DNA of 13,282 nt from Clostridia bacterium (GTDB lineage: Bacteria; Bacillota; Clostridia; Christensenellales; UBA1242), in contig JAFYKO010000012.1 in NCBI GenBank assembly GCA_017537515.1, forward strand, positions 1-13,282, given 5' to 3'. Every line of letters starts with the position of its first letter. Positions within the stretch are counted from its first letter, which is position 1. The position numbers and the translations under genes are program-made. Shown one piece after another: positions 1 through 6,548 of this stretch. The notes under the pieces were generated by a model. The model made no database searches. It was not told the DNA's origin and saw nothing but the letters and a program-made list of their open reading frames with translations.

Positions 1-1164
1 AAGGGTCTTGCCATTCATTTCGCCTTCAAGCATATATGAACTTGGCATTGCCCCGAAGTTTACAATTCCTTCACTAACGTTGGTTTTGTTTTTTGAGAAG
101 TAGTTTGTGAGAGTTACGCCTTCATTATAATACAAATTATAGAGGGTTGGCGTATAGATAGGGTCAATAGCACCCCATTCGAGGCTTTCTGTCAAAATCA
201 AAATAAGGTTTTGGTCGGCAAGAAGGCCTTTGTGTGTTATGTCTGTGTAGTTGTTGTGTTCGGCTTGAAGTGTTTCAATAAGGTCCTTTTTTTGCTCTGA
301 GCTCAATGCAAGGTTGGCACCGAAAAGAACGTTGACTGCTTCTTTTGTGTAGAAGCCAAAGAACCCAAATTTTGACAATGCGTTGTATTTGAACATAAGG
401 TCGTTGTAAAGAGTCTCGTCGTTTGTGATATTGAACTCCTCAACGCTTTCTGCTGAAACAGAGTTTGTTATTTGGGCTTTTGCTATCCCCAAAAACGCTG
501 TTGCTGGCAAAACCATTGCAAGGGCCACGCAAAGGATTTTTGTGTATTTTGGTTTGCTGTAATATTGCCCTTGTTTTTTCATTCTGTCTGAGAAAAATTT
601 TGAAACAAATATAAGAAGTCCAAGAACACCAAGATAAACGATAATTGATGGAATATTGAAGTAAGAGATGTCGAGAACGCTTGCGGTTTCAGATAGCAGG
701 GCAAACATACGAAGGTGGAATACGTCCCCAAACACCATATAAACGCAAGAGTTGACTGCTTGAACAATGAGAACTAATAGAATTAGTACATAAGTTGTAA
801 TCTTTTTCGCTGTTTGGTTTGGAATTAGGAACATTATTGTTGCAATAATAAGAACAATCCCAAAGTCTAGGAAAAAGTATTTTGGGAAAATTGGCATTCC
901 AAGCCACAAGAAGCCTATGATATTGGTAACAAAATAAAAGCCAATAAACACAAGTGGATAGAAAAAATCCCAAAAGTTTATTTGACGAATTGGTCTTTCA
1001 ACTTTTTGTCTAGGTTTCTTTTCCTTCTTTTGTTTTTGAACGGTTTCAATAATTACTTCACCGCCAACTTCTTCAGTTTTTTCCTCAGCTGTGTTTTCTA
1101 TTGGGGTTTGAGTTGTTAGTTCTTCTTTTGGTAGATTTTCATTTTTTTCCATTTTTTCTTCCAT
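1..1164 (-). CDS. ltaS: LTA synthase-like membrane sulfatase, 3' end cut by window
   Basis: Lipoteichoic acid synthases polymerise glycerol phosphate from phosphatidylglycerol on the outer membrane face and release diacylglycerol. The visible 388 residues comprise a charged, cytoplasmic-looking extension (1-60), five hydrophobic segments (about 68-88, 100-116, 121-140, 170-188, 208-226), a linker, and the start of an alkaline-phosphatase/sulfatase domain. NLILILTESLEW (319-330) matches the first metal-binding strand, with Glu326. FSKNKTNVSEG (356-366) aligns with the LtaS nucleophile loop, making Thr361 the likely catalytic threonine. Most of the catalytic domain lies beyond the edge. I chose the ATG at 1164 because AAAGG (1174-1178) sits 9 bases upstream. 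An in-frame ATG at 1173 overlaps the kinase stop as ATGA but leaves no SD spacing. It follows the kinase gene in one transcription unit. Another phosphoglycerol or phosphoethanolamine transferase of the same superfamily remains possible. Confidence 0.82.
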   Translation of the reverse strand, partial: MEEKMEKNENLPKEELTTQTPIENTAEEKTEEVGGEVIIETVQKQKKEKKPRQKVERPIRQINFWDFFYPLVFIGFYFVTNIIGFLWLGMPIFPKYFFLDFGIVLIIATIMFLIPNQTAKKITTYVLILLVLIVQAVNSCVYMVFGDVFHLRMFALLSETASVLDISYFNIPSIIVYLGVLGLLIFVSKFFSDRMKKQGQYYSKPKYTKILCVALAMVLPATAFLGIAKAQITNSVSAESVEEFNITNDETLYNDLMFKYNALSKFGFFGFYTKEAVNVLFGANLALSSEQKKDLIETLQAEHNNYTDITHKGLLADQNLILILTESLEWGAIDPIYTPTLYNLYYNEGVTLTNYFSKNKTNVSEGIVNFGAMPSSYMLEGEMNGKTL

Positions 1165-1169
1165 AACTT

Positions 1170-2060
1170 TCATCCTTTATAAAATTTAATTTTGTCTTTA
1201 ATGACATTAATTTCAAAGCCTTCCATTTCTCGTTTTTCGCCGTCCAAGTTGACAAAAAGCTTTTTATCGCTTTCAATCTTAATGCTTGGGGCGTTGTATT
1301 TCTTTATATATGCGTTTGGCTTAACCTTGTCGACACCTCTTAAAAACACTTTGAAAAGCCTGAGTTTATCAATCAGTCGAATCTTCTCTGATTTTGTCTT
1401 AATAAAAAACAAGTCAACATTTCCGTCATTCATATCTGCGGTTTTGTTGATGTTGAAGCCCGAAAGGGATTTTGAGTTTACTGCAAAAAAGCAAGAAAAC
1501 CACCCTTCGTGAACGTCTTCACCAACCTGGATTTTGAGTTTTTGGGCTTTTTGTTTGAACCATATTTTCAAAAAGTGCAATGCGTATGCGAGTTTGCCTA
1601 GGACGTTTTTTACTTTTTGAGAGGTTGCATAGCTTGTCTCTGTGAAGATACCTAAACAACAAACATACAAGCCGAACTCGTCGCCTACCTTCATAATGTC
1701 GTGAGGTGAGAGTGTGTCTTTCTCAATAACGCTTAGGCATTTTTTGATGTTTCTAGGGATTGAGAGAGTTCTTGCGACGTCGTTTACAGTGCCGGAAGGG
1801 ATATAGCCGATTGGAATATCCTTTTCGCACTGGCATACAGCCGAGACGCATTCGTTGAGTGTGCCATCGCCTCCGGAAACAATCAAAACATCAAAGTTTG
1901 ATAGGTTTTGTTTCAAAAAATGATATGCATCCATAGGGCCTTTTGTGGCGTATGTCTCAAGGTTTCCGTATTTGTTTGTCAAAAAACTTGAAACCTCATC
2001 TAAGGCTCCTTGAATTTTCTTTTTCCCACTGTTTGGGTTGTAGACAAACAAACATTTCAC
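1170..2060 (-). CDS. dgkB: Diacylglycerol/lipid kinase, DgkB/YegS family
   Basis: A cytosolic ATP-dependent lipid kinase of 296 residues, full length for the family. The N-terminal NAD-kinase-like fold shows NPNSGK (8-13), GGDGTLNE (63-70, nucleotide and catalytic loop) and SGTVNDVAR (89-97; GTxNDxAR in the family). The C-terminal beta-sandwich contains ADMNDGNVDL (208-217) and DGE (273-275), the conserved acidic site near the phosphoacceptor. The start is GTG at 2060; the next in-frame Met is residue 43, which would delete NPNSGK. No Shine-Dalgarno site precedes the GTG, and a strong promoter lies directly against it. The stop (TGA, 1170-1172) is 5 bases from the chosen ltaS start. The neighbour argues for recycling of the diacylglycerol released during LTA synthesis. 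Substrate specificity among DgkB, YegS and sphingosine-kinase-like members cannot be settled by eye. Confidence 0.88.
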   Translation of the reverse strand: MKCLFVYNPNSGKKKIQGALDEVSSFLTNKYGNLETYATKGPMDAYHFLKQNLSNFDVLIVSGGDGTLNECVSAVCQCEKDIPIGYIPSGTVNDVARTLSIPRNIKKCLSVIEKDTLSPHDIMKVGDEFGLYVCCLGIFTETSYATSQKVKNVLGKLAYALHFLKIWFKQKAQKLKIQVGEDVHEGWFSCFFAVNSKSLSGFNINKTADMNDGNVDLFFIKTKSEKIRLIDKLRLFKVFLRGVDKVKPNAYIKKYNAPSIKIESDKKLFVNLDGEKREMEGFEINVIKDKIKFYKG

Positions 2061-2066
2061 AACTAT

Positions 2067-2095
2067 ATTTTATCAGCATAAAACCAATTTGTCAA
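2067..2095 (-). promoter_or_regulatory. Sigma-A promoter of dgkB-ltaS, start placed on the GTG
   Basis: On the minus strand TTGACA (2090-2095) is followed after 17 bases by TAAAAT (2067-2072). The expected transcription start, seven bases past the -10 box, is position 2060, the G of the GTG start codon. No ribosome-binding site is visible in this stretch. Confidence 0.8.
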
Positions 2096-2145
2096 CCATT
2101 TATTTTTAGATTTTTGAATTTTTGCGTGCATTTTGTTAAAATTTG

Positions 2146-2154
2146 TGGTATAAA
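2146..2154 (+). promoter_or_regulatory. Extended -10 promoter of the SDR gene, near-leaderless
   Basis: TGG followed by TATAAA (2149-2154) forms an extended -10 element. No good -35 box lies 16-18 bases upstream. The expected start is about 2161, two bases before the ATG at 2163. If TAAATA (2151-2156) is used, the start falls on the ATG itself. No Shine-Dalgarno site is present. Confidence 0.6.
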
Positions 2155-2162
2155 TAGATATT

Positions 2163-2903
2163 ATGAAAAAGAAAAAAGTAGTTTTAATCACAGGTGCATC
2201 TCGTGGAATAGGTGCAGAAATGGCAAAAAGATTTGCCGAAAATGGGTATTCGGTTGTTATTGATTACAACGAATCGCAAGAAAAAGCAATGCAGGTTTTG
2301 AAAGAAATAACCGATAACGGCGGGGATGCAATCGCTGTTAAGGCGGATATGAGAGTTCCCGTTGAGGTTGAAAACCTTTTTAACACTGCAATAAAAACTT
2401 TTGGACATATTGATGTCCTTATCAACAACGCTGCAGTGGCTCTTGGAAAACTTCTGATTGACACAACTCTTGAAGATTTCGAAAATGTATTCAATACAAA
2501 TATTCGGGGATATTTTCTTATGACGAAACAAGTTATCCCGCACTTCCTTTCAAATGGCGGGGGGAAAATTATCAACATTTCTTCTGTTTGGGGGCAAACA
2601 GGTGGGGCTCTTGAAACGGTTTATTCTGCATCAAAAGGTGCAATAATCTCATTCACAAAAGCAGTTGCAAAAGAATACGCCCTTTCAAATATCACTGTCA
2701 ACACAATTTCCCCAGGCGTGATTGATACGGATATGATAAGAATTTACAGCGACGACGAAATCGACTCACTTCGTCAAATGATACCAGTTGAAAAAATTGC
2801 TCATCCAGTCGAAATTGCAAATATGGCCCTATTTCTTGCAAGCGACAAAGCCAATTATATCACTGGACAAGTTCTTGCGGTTAATGGCGGGTTTTATATT
2901 TAA
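2163..2903 (+). CDS. Short-chain dehydrogenase/reductase, FabG-like
   Basis: A classical SDR of 246 residues with a complete Rossmann domain and catalytic site. The cofactor loop is GASRGIG (11-17), the NNA motif is at 88-90, and the catalytic Ser141, Tyr154 and Lys158 are in the usual SDR arrangement (YSASK 154-158). PG (184-185) and the C-terminal LASDKANYITGQVLAVNGG are typical of FabG-type 3-oxoacyl reductases. It could equally reduce another small carbonyl or sugar substrate, because no fatty-acid synthesis gene is nearby. The ATG at 2163 is the only start that keeps the glycine loop close to the N-terminus. It has no SD site and lies just downstream of an extended -10, so it is probably translated leaderless. 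The LysR gene starts 51 bases downstream on the same strand and may regulate it or share its transcript. Confidence 0.85.
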   Translation: MKKKKVVLITGASRGIGAEMAKRFAENGYSVVIDYNESQEKAMQVLKEITDNGGDAIAVKADMRVPVEVENLFNTAIKTFGHIDVLINNAAVALGKLLIDTTLEDFENVFNTNIRGYFLMTKQVIPHFLSNGGGKIINISSVWGQTGGALETVYSASKGAIISFTKAVAKEYALSNITVNTISPGVIDTDMIRIYSDDEIDSLRQMIPVEKIAHPVEIANMALFLASDKANYITGQVLAVNGGFYI

Positions 2904-2954
2904 TTTAAGACAAGCAAATATCTATTAAATAAAGGATTTTTGGAGAAAAATAAT

Positions 2955-3857
2955 ATGAATGAAATAATACAAAATTTTGATTTGAATTTAATAAAAATCT
3001 TTATGGAAGTTTATGAGTGCAACAGCATTTCAAACGCCAGCAAAAAACTTTTCATTTCTCAACCAGCAGTAACATCAAGTATCAAGCGTCTTGAAAAATT
3101 TTTGAATGGTAAACTCTTTATTCGAACGCCAAGAGGGGTGAAGGTTACTGCCGAAGGCGAAGCGTTTTATGAGTTTTGCACAAACTCACTTAACACACTT
3201 TTGCAAGGTATCAACAACTTCTCGTCGTTTGCAAATATGGAAAAAGGAAGCATCAACATTGGTTGCAGTTCAACTATTGTGAGATACCTCCTTGCCCCAT
3301 TCATAGTCAACTTTGGAAAAAAATATCCAAACATAAATATTTCAATAACTGACGGAGTTTCAAACCAGCTTACTTCAATGCTTCACAAAAACAAAATTGA
3401 CCTCGCCATTATGAATATGCCAATTGAAAACGAAAGTCAATTTGATTGCACAAAAATCACAACAACTCAGGACTGTTTCATTGCCCCAGCAAACTTCCCC
3501 AAAGACTTTCTTTCAAAAGAAAAACTTCAAAAATTTCCGCTTGTCGTTCAAAAGAAGTCAAACAACAGAACTGCGTTTGACAAAATGTGTATGGACAACA
3601 ACATTAACTTAAATGTCCAATACGAAACAACAAGTTTTGGGCTTATTACGGACTTTGTTGAAATCGAACTCGGGCTGGGCTATACAATCAAAAACTTCAT
3701 AAAAAAAGACATCTCTGCGGGAAGGGTTAAGGTCTTGGAAACAGACCTTAAAATAACACCTCGTGATGTTGTCGCCCTAACCAAAAAAGGCAATGTAACC
3801 AGTTTCGCTTGTCAAACCTTTATCAAAGAACTTGCGGAAAACTTTACTGAGAGTTAA
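2955..3857 (+). CDS. LysR-family transcriptional regulator
   Basis: A DNA-binding regulator of 300 residues, the normal LTTR length. Residues 10-69 form the winged helix-turn-helix: the recognition region ISNASKKLFISQPAVTSSIK (25-44) is followed by RLEKFLNGKLFIRTPRGVKVTAEG, highly typical of LysR. Residues about 97-295 form the periplasmic-binding-protein-like effector domain, beginning GSINIGCSSTIVRYLLAPF. The ATG at 2955 is chosen because GGAG (2942-2945) sits 9 bases upstream. A TTG at 2940 would add five residues with a poorer SD arrangement. It lies downstream of the SDR gene in the same direction, unlike the usual divergent LTTR layout. The effector and targets are unknown. The TAA stop is part of the first unit of a heptamer repeat, so the gene's 3' end merges into that element. 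Confidence 0.9.
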   Translation: MNEIIQNFDLNLIKIFMEVYECNSISNASKKLFISQPAVTSSIKRLEKFLNGKLFIRTPRGVKVTAEGEAFYEFCTNSLNTLLQGINNFSSFANMEKGSINIGCSSTIVRYLLAPFIVNFGKKYPNINISITDGVSNQLTSMLHKNKIDLAIMNMPIENESQFDCTKITTTQDCFIAPANFPKDFLSKEKLQKFPLVVQKKSNNRTAFDKMCMDNNINLNVQYETTSFGLITDFVEIELGLGYTIKNFIKKDISAGRVKVLETDLKITPRDVVALTKKGNVTSFACQTFIKELAENFTES

Positions 3858-3943
3858 GAGTTAGGAGATAGGAGTGAGGAGTTAAGGTTGGATTTAAAAG
3901 CAAAGTTATTTAAAATAAAACCATAGCTCCTCACCTCTCACTC
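3851..3943. repeat. Inverted arrays of degenerate GAGTTAG heptamers
   Basis: The left arm holds five contiguous 7-base units: GAGTTAA, GAGTTAG, GAGATAG, GAGTGAG and GAGTTAA (3851-3885). The right arm, read on the minus strand, holds GAGTGAG, AGGTGAG and GAGCTAT (3943 back to 3923). A 37-base AT-rich spacer separates the arms, which can pair imperfectly into a hairpin (about 12 of 15 positions in the inner part). The first unit contains the TAA stop of the LysR gene. No ORF lies in the element. It resembles a small interspersed or heptanucleotide repeat; I cannot say whether it is mobile. Confidence 0.65.
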
Positions 3944-3975
3944 TGCACTTACTAGAGCGAGGCGACTTACAAGAC

Positions 3976-4006
3976 AAAAAAACACACGCTTACCACGTGT
4001 TTTTTT
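3976..4006. terminator. Bidirectional intrinsic terminator
   Basis: An A-run (3976-3982), a stem of ACACG pairing with CGTGT around a CTTACCA loop, and a T-run (4000-4006). With a two-base bulge the A and T runs extend the stem. It can stop the LysR transcript from the left and the 53-residue gene, whose stop is two bases away, from the right. Confidence 0.8.
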
Positions 4007-4007
4007 G

Positions 4008-4169
4008 TTACTTTCCGAGTTCTGGTGTGTCGTGCTTAACTTTTACACTTGCTCTTTGAGGTGAAGGCTTTGGACTGTCGGAAATTTGTCTTTGCTCTTC
4101 CTCAGTCAACATAGTGAAGGTGCCTTCTTTTGGCATTTCAAGCCCTTTTTGCTTTTTTCTTCCAAACAT
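4008..4169 (-). CDS. Small hypothetical protein, 53 residues
   Basis: I do not recognise this protein. It begins MFGRKKQKGLEMPKEG and ends KHDTPELGK. The N-terminus is strongly basic (RKKQK at 4-8), a short acidic stretch TEEEQ follows, and the C-terminal half is Pro/Ser/Lys-rich. There is no membrane segment, no cysteine and no signal peptide, so it looks like a soluble, perhaps largely disordered cytoplasmic protein. The evidence that it is real is strong: AAGGAG (4176-4181) sits six bases before the ATG, a perfect TTGACA-17-TATAAT promoter lies just upstream, and a terminator begins two bases after its TAA. This makes a complete monocistronic unit. The basic N-terminus might bind nucleic acid or the membrane surface, but that is only a guess. 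Confidence 0.75.
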   Translation of the reverse strand: MFGRKKQKGLEMPKEGTFTMLTEEEQRQISDSPKPSPQRASVKVKHDTPELGK

Positions 4170-4192
4170 AATTTTCTCCTTAGAATATTTTT

Positions 4193-4221
4193 ATTATATC
4201 AAACCTCCGCCACGCTGTCAA
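4193..4221 (-). promoter_or_regulatory. Perfect-consensus sigma-A promoter of the 53-residue gene
   Basis: On the minus strand TTGACA (4216-4221), a 17-base spacer and TATAAT (4193-4198) match the consensus at all 12 positions, and TGA before the -10 adds an extended element. The expected start is about 4186, giving a 17-base leader that carries the AAGGAG site. Confidence 0.88.
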
Positions 4222-4333
4222 TCAACTTTTGTGAAAATATTATCTTTTTTTGTTGTATTATTTTATCATATATGGTATATATATTATAATAACTTTATAA
4301 ATACAAGTTATATCTAATATAAATTATATGTAT
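4222..4333. other. Very AT-rich divergent intergenic spacer
   Basis: Between the outward-facing promoters of the 53-residue gene and the kinase/CYTH gene lies a stretch made almost wholly of A and T, with short TATA-type palindromic runs around 4268-4295. I see no ORF, clear operator or RNA structure. It may simply provide flexible UP-element-like DNA to both promoters. Confidence 0.4.
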
Positions 4334-4362
4334 TTGATTTATATTTAAAGACGTGGTATTAT
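4334..4362 (+). promoter_or_regulatory. Promoter of the kinase/CYTH gene
   Basis: TTGATT (4334-4339), a 17-base spacer and TATTAT (4357-4362) preceded by TGG (extended -10). The expected start is about 4369, giving a leader of only about 12 bases that holds the GAGG ribosome-binding site at 4371-4374. Confidence 0.75.
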
Positions 4363-4380
4363 ATCATAGTGAGGAAAAAA

Positions 4381-5892
4381 ATGAACAAATTTCAAAACAA
4401 GAAAAAGTTACCTTATGCACTTCAATACAATTCTATGGGCGATTTTTGCGAAGGGGTTTATGCAAAACTTTCAGAGGGGAAAAGAGTTGTCCTAATCGCT
4501 GGTGCGTCAAGTTCGGGCAAGGGCTACACTTCTGAATATCTTGCAAGGCATCTTAAACAAAAAGGGATGTCGCCTTTGGTGTTGTCTACGGACTATTATT
4601 ATAAAGGTGTCAGCAGAAGCGTAGTTGAAAATGCTATCTTACATAATGAAAACCTTAAAGACCTTGCAAAAATCTCTGGTCAACTTACAAAAATAGTTCG
4701 TGAGAGTTTTGAGTTTTCGAGCTATGAAACAAAAGCGTGCGAAAAAAACCTAATGGAAATCTCAAGCAAGCTTCCAACGTTGTTTTTTCTTAACAACCTG
4801 AATGCGGACTTGATTCCAGCATTTATTGACGCTATTAAATATGAGTATGACAATATGAACTATGACCTTCCGTCTGCTGTAAACCTCAACAAGGTTGCAA
4901 GCGATGTGAAGAAGGTTTTGGGTGGCGAGGAAATTATTATTCCCGAATATTCTTTCAAGACCGCAGAAGCAACTCTCAAAAAAGAAAATACTATCAGTGG
5001 CAAGGACTTTGATGTTGTGATTGTGGAAGGAATTTTTGCCTTGCGTCCAGCTCTTGTTTCTCATTTGGATAAGGATACATACATCTCAACCGGGATTAAC
5101 TGCGACAGTAAAACACTCCTTACGAGAAAACTTTACAGAGATTTGACTATTGGTCGATGCAGTCATTCTGGAGAAGAAATAATCCTCAACTTTCTCAATC
5201 AAACAATGCCGAATTTTCAGAAGTTTATTAAACCAACAATAGAAAAAGCAAGTATTCTATTTAATTCAACGTTAAGTCAAGAGGAAACAAGACTTAAATC
5301 AGCACAAAAGCAGTTTAAAGTCAGACTTAGCGAAGGTCAATACAACAGCATTTTAGAGGAGTTTTCTCAAAAGAATTTAAGGCCTAAATCTTGCGAAACT
5401 CAAATTGACCATTATCTTTCACCAAAAGTGCAAAACAACGAAAAAATTCTTGTTAGGGTTCGAGAAGTAAACGGGAAAGCGGTGGGGCTTACCATAAAAA
5501 TCAAACAAGAATTTGCAAATGGACAAACTTTAAATGTTGACGAATTTGATTTAAGGGAAATTATAACAGCAGAAAATCAAGATATTTCTAAGTTTCTCAA
5601 CAACTTCAAAAACGCCGGATTTGTTGAAGATGTGGCTTTTCAAAAAAACAGAAAAACATTCCTGCAAAATGGCTTTGAATTCAAACTGGATGACTCAAAA
5701 CTCGGAAAATTTGCGGAGTTTGACGCAAACGCTCTTAACTCCAACTTGCTTTTGCTTTTCAAAAAATACAATCTAACAAACATAACCCACTCTTCTTATT
5801 ATGACCTAAAAAAGAGGGAAATGAGTTTGTCAAGCACAAGCAATAAACCAAAAGATGAAAGCCTTGAACTTAAAGAAAATTGCTTAAATTAA
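4381..5892 (+). CDS. Uridine-kinase-like P-loop domain fused to CYTH domain
   Basis: A 503-residue, two-domain soluble protein. Residues about 33-300 resemble uridine kinase/phosphoribulokinase: P-loop GASSSGKGYT (41-50), LSTDYYYKG (68-76), NYDLPSAVNL (160-169), DVVIVEGIFAL (211-221), and RKLYRD...GR then FIKPTIEKASILF (249-294). An insert of about 80 residues (77-157) separates the DYYYKG and NYDLPSA elements, which are close together in ordinary uridine kinases. Residues about 308-470 match the CYTH/triphosphate-tunnel fold: QIDHYL (341-346), VRVRE (358-362), LTIK (370-373), KNRKTF, and LDDSKLGKFAEFD (436-448). The same domain order occurs in plant TTM1/TTM2. Oddities are Gly48 where Walker A needs Ser/Thr, and QKQFK (309-313) where ExExK is expected. 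The ATG at 4381 is chosen for GAGG six bases upstream; an in-frame GTG at 4369 coincides with the predicted transcription start. Pyrophosphatase, nucleotide kinase or a non-catalytic sensor are all possible. Confidence 0.8.
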   Translation: MNKFQNKKKLPYALQYNSMGDFCEGVYAKLSEGKRVVLIAGASSSGKGYTSEYLARHLKQKGMSPLVLSTDYYYKGVSRSVVENAILHNENLKDLAKISGQLTKIVRESFEFSSYETKACEKNLMEISSKLPTLFFLNNLNADLIPAFIDAIKYEYDNMNYDLPSAVNLNKVASDVKKVLGGEEIIIPEYSFKTAEATLKKENTISGKDFDVVIVEGIFALRPALVSHLDKDTYISTGINCDSKTLLTRKLYRDLTIGRCSHSGEEIILNFLNQTMPNFQKFIKPTIEKASILFNSTLSQEETRLKSAQKQFKVRLSEGQYNSILEEFSQKNLRPKSCETQIDHYLSPKVQNNEKILVRVREVNGKAVGLTIKIKQEFANGQTLNVDEFDLREIITAENQDISKFLNNFKNAGFVEDVAFQKNRKTFLQNGFEFKLDDSKLGKFAEFDANALNSNLLLLFKKYNLTNITHSSYYDLKKREMSLSSTSNKPKDESLELKENCLN

Positions 5893-5921
5893 AAAACATA
5901 TCAATTTTTGCTTGATGTTTT
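5891..5921 (+). terminator. Possible weak terminator after kinase/CYTH gene
   Basis: AAAAACATATCAA can pair with TTGATGTTTT across a TTTTTGC loop, with a two-base bulge. It starts at the gene's stop codon. The stem is A/T-dominated and the T-tract short, so termination may be partial. Confidence 0.45.
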
Positions 5922-5933
5922 CACAAAATACCC

Positions 5934-5961
5934 TTGACAAAATTTTTATTTGTGATACAAT
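5934..5961 (+). promoter_or_regulatory. Promoter of the coiled-coil gene
   Basis: TTGACA (5934-5939), a 16-base spacer and TACAAT (5956-5961), with TGA immediately before the -10. The expected start is about 5968, giving a 21-base leader that contains GAGG. Confidence 0.82.
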
Positions 5962-5988
5962 ATAAGCATAATAAAAGTGAGGTCTCAA

Positions 5989-6531
5989 ATGAAAATTGAA
6001 AAAATCGAAAAAGAAATTGAAAAACTTGAACGTGAAATAAGCGTTTTAAACTCAAACCGTACAAAAAATGTGAATCCAACTACGCTTCGTGAAATTGATG
6101 CAAAAATTCACGCAAAACAAAAATCAATCGACGCAAAAAAAGTCTTGATTGCTCATCTTAAAAAAGAACAAAAGGTGAATTTGCAACCTGAAGAAAAACT
6201 TACATTTGAAATTGAAGAAGTTGCTCAGGAGCAAAAAATTGAAGCCACAAAAGAAGCCAGCCAAAGCAAAGAAATTGAAAAGGCTCCAAAAGAAGTTCAA
6301 ATTAAAGTGCCAACCGAAGAAGAAACACTTGCCTCTGAAATTGCTGGTCTTGAAATGGAAATTGAAAAATTGAAACTCAACAAAATGAGAATCAGACGTG
6401 AGGCTACTATTAACGAAATCGATGAAAAAATAAAACAAAAAGACAAGCTTCTCGCAAGCAAAAAAGCAAGACTTTCAATGCTTAAAATAGGCAAAAAGGT
6501 CAAAGCAAAAGAAGAAGAAAACACATTATAA
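5989..6531 (+). CDS. Duplicated coiled-coil protein, function unknown
   Basis: A 180-residue, highly charged Lys/Glu-rich soluble protein with no cysteine, tryptophan or membrane segment. It consists of two homologous helical-hairpin segments, residues about 8-63 and 116-171, which align without a gap at an offset of 108. Shared positions include I10/I118, L13/L121, E14/E122, E16/E124, L20/L128, E35-I36-D37/E143-I144-D145, K39/K147, K50-K51/K158-K159 and L57-K58/L165-K166. An acidic, low-complexity linker (about 66-112) joins them. The ATG at 5989 is supported by GAGG (5979-5982) six bases upstream, the same GTGAGG context as the preceding gene. It has its own strong promoter and a terminator downstream, so it is monocistronic. 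The fold suggests oligomerisation or a scaffold role; I recognise no named family. Confidence 0.75.
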   Translation: MKIEKIEKEIEKLEREISVLNSNRTKNVNPTTLREIDAKIHAKQKSIDAKKVLIAHLKKEQKVNLQPEEKLTFEIEEVAQEQKIEATKEASQSKEIEKAPKEVQIKVPTEEETLASEIAGLEMEIEKLKLNKMRIRREATINEIDEKIKQKDKLLASKKARLSMLKIGKKVKAKEEENTL

Positions 6532-6548
6532 ACAACTTCTGATAAGAC

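Noticed and set aside
1173..1173. ATG overlapping the kinase stop (ATGA) as the ltaS start
   Set aside because: The only SD-like sequence, AAAGG, would abut this codon with no spacing; the in-frame ATG at 1164 has 9-base spacing.
2940..2954. TTG start for the LysR gene
   Set aside because: The ATG at 2955 has a better-spaced GGAG site and fits the usual LysR N-terminus.
3851..3943. CRISPR array
   Set aside because: The repeat units are seven bases, contiguous and degenerate, with no unique spacers and no cas genes.
4369..4380. GTG start for the kinase/CYTH gene, and similarly GTG at 5977 for the coiled-coil gene
   Set aside because: In both cases the GTG overlaps the GTGAGG ribosome-binding site of an ATG located six bases after GAGG.
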